A stretch of DNA of 5,123 nucleotides, taken from positions 1 to 5,123 of the forward strand of contig JAJYGB010000336.1 of assembly GCA_021785235.1 (NCBI GenBank), written 5' to 3'. Origin of the DNA: Bacteroidota bacterium (lineage in GTDB: Bacteria; Bacteroidota; Kryptoniia; Kryptoniales; JAKASW01). Positions within the stretch are counted from its first letter, which is position 1; each line of letters opens with the position of its first letter. The translations under genes were made by a program, and so were the position numbers. Of the stretch, positions 1-5,123 are shown piece by piece. The notes under the pieces are model-generated. The model saw only the letters and a list, made by a program, of their open reading frames with translations. It was not told where the DNA came from and searched no databases.

Positions 1-2
1 CG

Positions 3-965
3 ATCGGTTTCATCATAGACAGTCCGTGGCTGCCGAACTGGTACGGGATCAAGATACTCGACTATTTTTCGAGCGACGAACTGTGGATGAAGGCAAACCT
101 GAAAGCCATAAGCGATTTTCCGGACGTCATGTTCCTGCCGGGTTTTTGGTCTGAATTCGGAATGTGCACCGAGCCTTCGGCGTTCGGTGCGCGCGGCACA
201 TTCCCGCCTGACGAGTTTCCGTTCGCGCACAAGGTTATCAACTCGGCTGACGACATCGACAACCTCCCGGAACCCGATCCGAGAACAGATGGCCTTCTGC
301 CCTTCATGCTGAACCGCCTGAAACTCGCGCAGCCTAAGATCGAGGCGGCGGGTCATAAGATCCGTTTTGCTGTGGCCCGCGGGCCGCTCAACGTCGCCAG
401 CTACCTGATGGGTTCCACGGAGTTTCTGACGATGATGATGATGCAGCCGGATAAGGCCGAGCTGCTTATGAAGAAAATCACCGCCTATCTGAAAGACTGG
501 CTCCACCTGCAAATGGAGACGTTCCCCTCAATTGACGGCATCTTCCTTCTCGATGATATAATCGGATTCATGGGCGCAAACGAATTCCGCACGTTTGGAC
601 TCCCGTATTTCAAAGAACTGTTCGACGCGAACGTGTCCGTCAAGTTTCTCCACAACGACGCGCCATGCAAGGCCTCTGCGCCGTTCCTCCCCGAAATGGG
701 CGTGAACCTTTTCAACATGGGTTTTGAAGTCACCCTGAACGAATTGAAGCAGTTGACGCAGGGCAACGTGACGTTGGTCGGGAATATTCCTCCGCGAGAC
801 GTGCTTGGCAGCGGCACTTCGGAAGATGTAACGAAAGTGACCCGCGAGCTTGTGGATTCCCTGAAGGATAAGTCGCGAGTAATCATGTCATGCGGAGGGG
901 GAATGCCGCCGGGAGTCAAGACGGAGAATATTAAGGCATTTATAAATGCGGTCAGAGGTCACTGA
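3..965 (+). CDS. URO-D superfamily protein (methyltransferase-like), 5'-truncated by window edge
   Basis: The reading frame is open from base 3, and the residues before the first ATG (base 87) read as family sequence (GFIIDSPWLPNW), so the gene begins outside the window; 320 residues are visible and probably only 20-40 are missing. It resembles the URO-D superfamily (TIM-barrel) proteins annotated as uroporphyrinogen decarboxylase family, not HemE. Visible landmarks are GFWSEFGMCTEPSAFGA, an ARGPLNVASYLMG segment, the LLDDI strand (D184, D185), HNDAPC (H217, D219, C222), LVGNIPP and a C-terminal SCGGGMPPG (C297) followed by TENI. In MtaA/MtbA-type methyltransferases the zinc ligands are His-X-Cys and a distant Cys; here the middle position is Asp219, with C297 in the place of the last Cys. 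Expected cytoplasmic. The substrate is unknown; a methyltransferase or decarboxylase-like role is inference. It lies 266 bp upstream of the DUF362 gene on the same strand. Confidence 0.88.
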   Translation: MGFIIDSPWLPNWYGIKILDYFSSDELWMKANLKAISDFPDVMFLPGFWSEFGMCTEPSAFGARGTFPPDEFPFAHKVINSADDIDNLPEPDPRTDGLLPFMLNRLKLAQPKIEAAGHKIRFAVARGPLNVASYLMGSTEFLTMMMMQPDKAELLMKKITAYLKDWLHLQMETFPSIDGIFLLDDIIGFMGANEFRTFGLPYFKELFDANVSVKFLHNDAPCKASAPFLPEMGVNLFNMGFEVTLNELKQLTQGNVTLVGNIPPRDVLGSGTSEDVTKVTRELVDSLKDKSRVIMSCGGGMPPGVKTENIKAFINAVRGH

Positions 966-1028
966 CACCGCGCGCGTCCTTCTCGCGGGGGCGAAAATTC
1001 TCCGCCTGGAGATGGAAGTGTAATTATA

Positions 1029-1052
1029 GGGCCGTCGCGCATTTGCCGGCCC
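1029..1052 (+). terminator. Possible hairpin terminator after the first URO-D gene
   Basis: GGGCCG (1029-1034) and CGGCCC (1047-1052) form a perfect 6-bp GC-rich stem. Two more GC pairs (1037-1038 with 1045-1046) are possible after a 2-nt bulge. The downstream bases (acttcttataaat) are T/A-rich but not a clean T tract, so intrinsic termination is uncertain. It lies 63 bp beyond the stop of the first gene and about 180 bp before the next start, a sensible place to separate two transcripts. Confidence 0.35.
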
Positions 1053-1101
1053 ACTTCTTATAAATCTGCGCGGTGCTGCCCCTCGAACGGGGCTGCTTGA
1101 C

Positions 1102-1132
1102 TTGCAAGAAAGGCAGAGACAACCGTTATATT
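1102..1132 (+). promoter_or_regulatory. Weak promoter candidate upstream of the DUF362 operon
   Basis: TTGCAA (1102-1107) and TATATT (1127-1132) match the sigma-70 consensus hexamers at 4/6 and 5/6 positions, with a 19-nt spacer, slightly longer than ideal. An overlapping TTGACT at 1097-1102 is a better -35 but would be 24 nt away. TATATT also begins like the Bacteroidota -7 box (TAnnTTTG) but lacks the final TG. It would give a leader of roughly 90 nt. It is the best candidate in the gap, but short AT-rich matches arise by chance. Confidence 0.22.
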
Positions 1133-1221
1133 ACAAAAGATGGTCTCTTTGGCCATCAGCGGGAACAAATCGGTCGTGCGCTTCAACGATTTGCTCCCTA
1201 CTCGGGCAAACGCAAAATGAC

Positions 1222-1226
1222 AGGGG
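1222..1226 (+). promoter_or_regulatory. Ribosome binding site deciding the DUF362 gene start
   Basis: AGGGG lies 5 nt before ATG 1232. This supports that start over the in-frame GTG at 1073 and the ATG at 1217. The 1232 start also leaves the Tat motif near the N-terminus, where it must be to work. Confidence 0.6.
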
Positions 1227-1231
1227 ATGAC

Positions 1232-2689
1232 ATGAGCAGGAAATTTGATCCAGACTCGGAGACAAACAGTTCACGGAGGAAATTTCTAAAGACTCTTGGA
1301 GCGGCCACCGCCGGGGTGCTTCTGACACCATACATTAAATCGGCTGGAGTACTCGCCTACGGATACGAGAAGAAGGCTGTATATCTTGCTCAGGTCGCCA
1401 TCACCAATACAAAAGACACCCTGGCGGACAGTTACGATCCTGCTGCTGTCAAGCAGAAAGTGCAATATCTATTGGAGCAGATCGGCGGGATCAACGATAT
1501 AGTGAAGGCCGGCAACAAGGTTGCAATAAAAATAAATCTGACGGGCGGATCGTACTGGGCCGATCCCGCTCATAACCCAAAACTGAACGGCGTCCCAATC
1601 ACGGAAGCCATGTGGACACATCCCGCGGTCATCCAGGCCGTAGGGGAGCTCATCATCGATGCGGGGGTCAGTCCCGGCGACATCAGCATAGTGGAAAGCC
1701 TGGGGAGTGCGGATTCATTTACAAACTCCGCTTTCGCCGGCTACATGGCGGTGAAAAACGCACTGGGATGCAACCTGGTTGATCTCAGTAAGGGGACATT
1801 CGTATCCATGTCGACGGGGAGCGGTTATTTTAATTTCGCGTCTTTGACGATGAATCAGATACTAAAGGATGCCGACGTCTACGTGTCGATTCCGAAGTTG
1901 AAGCAGCATGCCGAGGCGGGACTTACGTGCTCTCTGAAGAACCAGGTCGGTACCGTTCCACAGAGCGACTACACGATAACGAACGACAGCGGGCGAAGGG
2001 GAGCGATGCATCACAAGGTGAGCACCGACGCTTCAAACCACTATTTGCCCGAATCTGTCTGCGATCTAAACGCCGCGCGCCCGGTCACACTCGCGGTCGT
2101 CGACGCAATAAAGAATGCCACCGGAGGCGAAGGCGGTTGGAACACTAATTTCCAACCTTCTGAAAGTCATGTGTTGTTCGCGGGGAAACAGCCCGTTGCC
2201 GTCGACAGCATAGGAGCGTATCTCATGGGGCTCGATAGCGAGGCCGCGACACTTCCATTGCCCGATGGTAAGACGTTCTGCGACAATTACCTGGACCTTC
2301 TTCACACTAAAGGCGTGGGTACCAACAGGCTCAGGGAAATCGAAATACTCGGCGACGGAGCAAGCCTGATCACGTCTGTCAAACCCAGGAACGAAATTAA
2401 GCAGCCTGTTAATTTCCAATTGAGTCAGAATTTTCCAAACCCGTTCAATCCATCGACCACCATTATTTTCTATTTGCCGGCGACCGAACGTGTTACGATG
2501 AAGGTCTTTGATGTCACCGGCCGGGAGATCGAAACTCTCGTGGAAGGTGTAGTACCTGCGGGTGAACATCGCCTGGATTGGAACGCGACGGGACTCGCAA
2601 GCGGAATCTATTTTTGCAGAATGTCCGCGGTATCTGCCGGAGATGCCGGCCAATTCACGCGGACCGTCAAGATGATGTACGAGAAATAA
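1232..2689 (+). CDS. DUF362 protein with Tat signal and T9SS type A sorting domain
   Basis: A 485-residue protein of three parts. Residues 1-42 form a twin-arginine signal: SRRKFLK at 14-20, a hydrophobic run GAATAGVLL, and a plausible cleavage after VLA (40-42). Residues about 47-380 are a DUF362 domain, with KVAIKINLTG at 96-105, a His-Pro at 130-131 in the conserved HPAVIQAV segment, and the family hallmark IPKLKQH...GLTCSLKN at 220-237. Residues 392-485 are a T9SS type A sorting domain with a FlgD-like Ig fold (NFPNPFNPST, then VFDVTGRE, then LASGIYF). The protein should cross the inner membrane folded through Tat and then be secreted or surface-attached by T9SS. The biochemical role of DUF362 is not established; no CxxCxxC ferredoxin motif is visible, although some DUF362 proteins carry one. 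It appears to lead an operon with the URO-D gene 8 bp downstream. The GTG at 1073 would add 53 residues with no family character and bury the Tat signal. Confidence 0.9.
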   Translation: MSRKFDPDSETNSSRRKFLKTLGAATAGVLLTPYIKSAGVLAYGYEKKAVYLAQVAITNTKDTLADSYDPAAVKQKVQYLLEQIGGINDIVKAGNKVAIKINLTGGSYWADPAHNPKLNGVPITEAMWTHPAVIQAVGELIIDAGVSPGDISIVESLGSADSFTNSAFAGYMAVKNALGCNLVDLSKGTFVSMSTGSGYFNFASLTMNQILKDADVYVSIPKLKQHAEAGLTCSLKNQVGTVPQSDYTITNDSGRRGAMHHKVSTDASNHYLPESVCDLNAARPVTLAVVDAIKNATGGEGGWNTNFQPSESHVLFAGKQPVAVDSIGAYLMGLDSEAATLPLPDGKTFCDNYLDLLHTKGVGTNRLREIEILGDGASLITSVKPRNEIKQPVNFQLSQNFPNPFNPSTTIIFYLPATERVTMKVFDVTGREIETLVEGVVPAGEHRLDWNATGLASGIYFCRMSAVSAGDAGQFTRTVKMMYEK

Positions 2690-2697
2690 CCACTACA

Positions 2698-3759
2698 TTG
2701 ACTGACGAGGCACGACACTCCACGGCAATACACACCCCGTCGACGAACCCTTTTCTTAAGATGGTTCAAAAGGCCCGGGAGGAAAGGCGACGTCTCGTTA
2801 TGCCACTGGTCGGCTTCCCCGGTCTGAATCTCACAGGGTGTTCCGTGAAACTCGCGCAGCAGAACTACGGTGAGCACTTCAGGGTCTTGAAAGCCATCGC
2901 CGACACATTTCACCCCGATGCGATCTTTCCTCTCATGGATTTATCGGTCGAAGCCAATGCGATCGGGCGGTACACTGTTTTTCCCAAGGAAGAATCTGCG
3001 ACGGTCGTGAGGGATGAATTCATGCTGGAGGACCTCATTGCCGCCGAGCGTGTCAATATATCGTTCGACGCCAGGCTGCTCGGCTATGTGGAAACGATGA
3101 AGCTGATGAGTATCGGACTTCCTTCGACCATTCTGCGGGGAGCATACGTTACCGGCCCGTACACGCTTGCTGCCCTCCTGATGGGAGCGGAAGATGCTGC
3201 GACGGCGACGGTCATACGTCCCCTAGCGCTGCACGAGGTCTGCAGTTTCGCCATGGGCAAGATTCAGCAGTATGTTCGTCTCCTGGTTACGGCGGGAGCA
3301 CAGCTGATCTGTGTGCTCGAACCGAGCGCCGTCATGCTCGGCCCCGCCCAGTTCGAGGAGTTTTCGGCACTCTACGTGCGCCGCATACATGAGAGCTGCA
3401 AGCTGTCTGAAATATCCACGGTTTACCATGTCTGCGGAAACTCGATGCATCTGGTGAAAGTTATGGCCGGTTCCGGTGTCGATGCGCTGAGCCTTGATTC
3501 CGCCGAGGCCGGGGTCGATCTCCCAGACGTCGCAGAAAACGTTCCCGAGCACATGGTGCTCATCGGGAACCTGAGTCCGACGGGCTCAATTCTTAACGGT
3601 CGACCCGACGATGTGGAGAGGGATGTCAATAAACTGCTTGCAATTATGAGCGGCTACAGCAATTTTGTTCTGAGCACCGGCTGTGATCTGCCGCAGGAGA
3701 CGCCTGCGGACAATATCAGCGCCTTTATGAAGGCGGGCCGCGGCTGGGTAGTTAATTGA
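2698..3759 (+). CDS. URO-D superfamily methyltransferase (MtaA/CmuA-like), cytoplasmic
   Basis: With a TTG start at 2698 this is 353 residues, normal for the superfamily. Landmarks: MPLVGFPGLNLTG (from 35), MDLSVEA (80-86), YVTGPYTLAALLMG (G153-P154), YHVCGN (H244, C246), LIGNLSPTG (N291) and STGCDLPQETP (C329). H244-X-C246 with C329 matches the zinc-ligand pattern of MtaA/MtbA-type corrinoid:CoM methyltransferases, so it probably moves a methyl group, perhaps from a corrinoid protein; substrate and acceptor are unknown. MDLSVEA is typical of the non-HemE branch. HemE's N-terminal arginine-rich substrate motif (RPPVWFMRQAGR type) is absent. The start is uncertain: the TTG lies 8 bp after the DUF362 stop and keeps the expected N-terminal helix (NPFLKMVQKAREERRR), but has only a weak GAGAA 12 nt upstream. 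ATG 2761 (332 residues) is the alternative and cuts that helix. A TTG at 2578 overlaps the previous gene by 112 bp and is unlikely. Confidence 0.87.
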   Translation: MTDEARHSTAIHTPSTNPFLKMVQKAREERRRLVMPLVGFPGLNLTGCSVKLAQQNYGEHFRVLKAIADTFHPDAIFPLMDLSVEANAIGRYTVFPKEESATVVRDEFMLEDLIAAERVNISFDARLLGYVETMKLMSIGLPSTILRGAYVTGPYTLAALLMGAEDAATATVIRPLALHEVCSFAMGKIQQYVRLLVTAGAQLICVLEPSAVMLGPAQFEEFSALYVRRIHESCKLSEISTVYHVCGNSMHLVKVMAGSGVDALSLDSAEAGVDLPDVAENVPEHMVLIGNLSPTGSILNGRPDDVERDVNKLLAIMSGYSNFVLSTGCDLPQETPADNISAFMKAGRGWVVN

Positions 3760-3785
3760 GACAGCGTAGAACAATCACATCAGAA

Positions 3786-3790
3786 GAGGA
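3786..3790 (+). promoter_or_regulatory. Ribosome binding site for the ACS transporter
   Basis: GAGGA lies 4 nt before ATG 3795. It favours that start over an in-frame TTG at 3756, which overlaps the stop of the preceding gene and would add 13 charged residues with no family counterpart. Confidence 0.6.
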
Positions 3791-3794
3791 AAGA

Positions 3795-5096
3795 ATGAAA
3801 GACAATACCCCAAACTTCGGCGGGGACCAGCAGGGTATCTTGCCGGGTGTCAAAGTCGGCTATTATCGTTGGGTCGTCTGCGCACTGCTTTTCTTTGCGA
3901 CGACCATCAACTATATAGACAGAGCGGTTCTCGGTATTCTCGCTCCGGTTTTGCAGAACAGTATTGGATGGAACCAGGTAGACTACGGTTACATCGTCAC
4001 CGCTTTCACAGGCGCATACGCCATCGGGCTCCTCTTCGTCGGCAGGTTCATCGACAAAGTCGGGACCAAGAAAGGCTATTCGGTTTCGATGATCGTCTGG
4101 AGCGTAGCGGCTGTAGCACACGCATTTGCGAGGAGCGTATTCGGCTTCGGTGCCGCCAGGTTCGCACTTGGCCTCGGTGAATCCGGAAATTTCCCCGCAG
4201 CTATAAAAGGAACTGCCGAATGGTTTCCCAAAAAGGAGAGAGCTCTCGCCACCGGACTGTTCAATTCCGGACCCAATATCGGAACCATAATAGCGTTGAT
4301 CCTGGTCCCATGGATAACACTGACATGGAGCTGGCGGGAGGCTTTCATCTTTACCGGTTTGTTGGGTTTCATCTCCCTGACTCTCTGGTTGGTATTTTAT
4401 GATATTCCCGAGAGACAGAAGCGCGTCAGCAGGGAAGAGGTAGCCTATATCCAGAGCGATTCCCCGGAACCTCCCGCCGAGAAGATTCCCTGGGTCAAGC
4501 TTCTGAAATACAGACAGACCTGGGCGTTCGTGATCGGAAAGTTCCTGACTGATCCGATCTGGTGGTTCTATTTATACTGGCTGCCGAGTTTTCTCAACCA
4601 AAGATACCACCTTGACCTTGCCCACCTTGGTTTCCCGCTCATAGTGATTTACACGATGGTGACTATTGGCAGCATCGGAGGCGGCTGGATGTCCGGAGCG
4701 TTCATCAAGAGAGGGTGGAGCATCAACAGGGGAAGAAAGATGGTGATGCTTATCAGCGCAATATTGATCGTGCCGATTGTGCTCGCCTCTTCTGTGACAG
4801 AATGGTGGGCAGTCTTGTTGATCGGGCTTGCAGCCGCATCACACCAAAGCTGGTCCGCTAATCTCTTTACGATAGTATCCGACATGTTTCCAAAAAAAGC
4901 AGTGGGTTCTGTCGTCGGCCTCGGCGGGATGGCGGGTGCCATCGGAGGCATGTTGATAGCCACGTCGGCAGGATTCATTCTGCAGTTTACCGGCAGCTAT
5001 CTGTCGCTGTTCATTGTTGCCGGCTCCGTGTATCTCCTCGCCCTGCTGATAATACAACTGCTTGTGCCGAAGATAAGAGTATTCGAGATGGTCTGA
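3795..5096 (+). CDS. MFS transporter, ACS family (hexuronate ExuT-like)
   Basis: A 433-residue inner-membrane carrier with about 12 predicted hydrophobic helices in two groups of six (roughly 25-200 and 243-425), split by a charged loop at about 203-240. ACS-family marks are clear: NYIDRAVLGILAP (39-51), GRFIDKVGTKKGY (83-95, the MFS loop 2-3 motif), RFALGLGESGNFPAA (122-136), EWFPKKERA (142-150), SWREAFIFTG (179-188), TDPIWWFYLYWLP (252-264), HQSWSANLFT (350-359), and SDMFPKKAVGSVVG followed by a Gly-rich helix (362-386). Such carriers usually import organic anions (hexuronates, hexarates, related sugar acids) with protons or sodium; the substrate here cannot be read from sequence. The 35-bp gap to the URO-D gene suggests co-transcription. 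It is full length with no frameshift. The DUF362/URO-D neighbours hint at a methylated or unusual acid as cargo, which is inference. Confidence 0.92.
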   Translation: MKDNTPNFGGDQQGILPGVKVGYYRWVVCALLFFATTINYIDRAVLGILAPVLQNSIGWNQVDYGYIVTAFTGAYAIGLLFVGRFIDKVGTKKGYSVSMIVWSVAAVAHAFARSVFGFGAARFALGLGESGNFPAAIKGTAEWFPKKERALATGLFNSGPNIGTIIALILVPWITLTWSWREAFIFTGLLGFISLTLWLVFYDIPERQKRVSREEVAYIQSDSPEPPAEKIPWVKLLKYRQTWAFVIGKFLTDPIWWFYLYWLPSFLNQRYHLDLAHLGFPLIVIYTMVTIGSIGGGWMSGAFIKRGWSINRGRKMVMLISAILIVPIVLASSVTEWWAVLLIGLAAASHQSWSANLFTIVSDMFPKKAVGSVVGLGGMAGAIGGMLIATSAGFILQFTGSYLSLFIVAGSVYLLALLIIQLLVPKIRVFEMV

Positions 5097-5097
5097 G

Positions 5098-5110
5098 CGG
5101 ATTCGATCCG
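5098..5110 (+). repeat. Short inverted repeat after the transporter stop
   Basis: CGGAT, a 3-nt loop TCG, and ATCCG form a perfect 5-bp hairpin 1 bp after the stop codon. There is no following T tract before the window ends, so it is not called a terminator. An ATG at 5119 might begin a further gene, but only 5 bases are left. Confidence 0.3.
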
Positions 5111-5123
5111 TAGAAGACATGGC

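Noticed and set aside
432..443. (ATG)x4 triplet run giving four methionines in a row
   Set aside because: It sits in frame inside a helix of the URO-D fold. Four repeats are too few to suggest phase variation, and the frame would be kept by triplet changes anyway.
485..919. Open frame of 144 codons on the - strand opposite the first URO-D gene
   Set aside because: It is fully antisense to conserved URO-D motifs and has no domain of its own.
968..988. CCGCG/CGCGG inverted repeat just after the first stop codon, considered as a terminator
   Set aside because: It is a 5-bp stem with an 11-nt loop and no T tract; the hairpin at 1029-1052 is the better candidate.
1073..1231. N-terminal extension of the DUF362 gene from GTG 1073
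   Set aside because: It would place the Tat motif about 67 residues in and has no family-like sequence. ATG 1232 has a good AGGGG at proper spacing.
2066..2653. Open frame of 195 codons on the - strand opposite the DUF362/T9SS coding region
   Set aside because: The + strand protein is clearly real here (DUF362 and T9SS domains), and the antisense translation shows no recognisable domain. It is a shadow of GC-biased codons.
2698..3759. Annotation as genuine uroporphyrinogen decarboxylase (HemE)
   Set aside because: The HemE substrate-binding arginine motif near the N-terminus is missing, the H-X-C...C methyltransferase site is present, and there are no heme genes nearby.

Overview
The window (about 53% GC by eye) holds four genes, all on the + strand. 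The organism is probably a member of the FCB group (Bacteroidota, Ignavibacteria, Kryptonia, Calditrichota and relatives). The main clue is the C-terminal type IX secretion (T9SS) sorting domain on the second gene, with the NFPNPFNPST signature frequent in the non-Bacteroidia members of that group. This placement is inference from one protein domain, not from a marker gene.

Layout: (1) 3-965 is a uroporphyrinogen-decarboxylase-fold (URO-D superfamily) protein, cut at its 5' end by the window edge. (2) 966-1231 is a 266-bp non-coding gap with a possible terminator hairpin and a weak promoter candidate. (3) 1232-2689 is an exported DUF362 protein with a twin-arginine (Tat) signal at the N-terminus and a T9SS sorting domain at the C-terminus. 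(4) 2698-3759 is a second, divergent URO-D superfamily protein with the His-X-Cys...Cys metal site of corrinoid/CoM-type methyltransferases. (5) 3795-5096 is a 12-TM major facilitator transporter of the ACS (anion:cation symporter) family, resembling hexuronate (ExuT-type) carriers.

Genes 2-4 are tightly spaced (8 bp, then 35 bp) and look like one operon. Gene 1 could belong to the same regulon or end a preceding transcript. Neither URO-D protein looks like genuine heme-biosynthetic HemE; both resemble the methyltransferase side of the superfamily. Putting an organic-anion importer beside methyltransferase-like enzymes suggests uptake and demethylation or methyl transfer on a small carboxylate or sugar acid. 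No corrinoid protein, reductive activator or sugar-acid catabolic enzyme lies inside the window, so this remains a hypothesis. No RNA gene, mobile element, CRISPR array or long repeat was seen.
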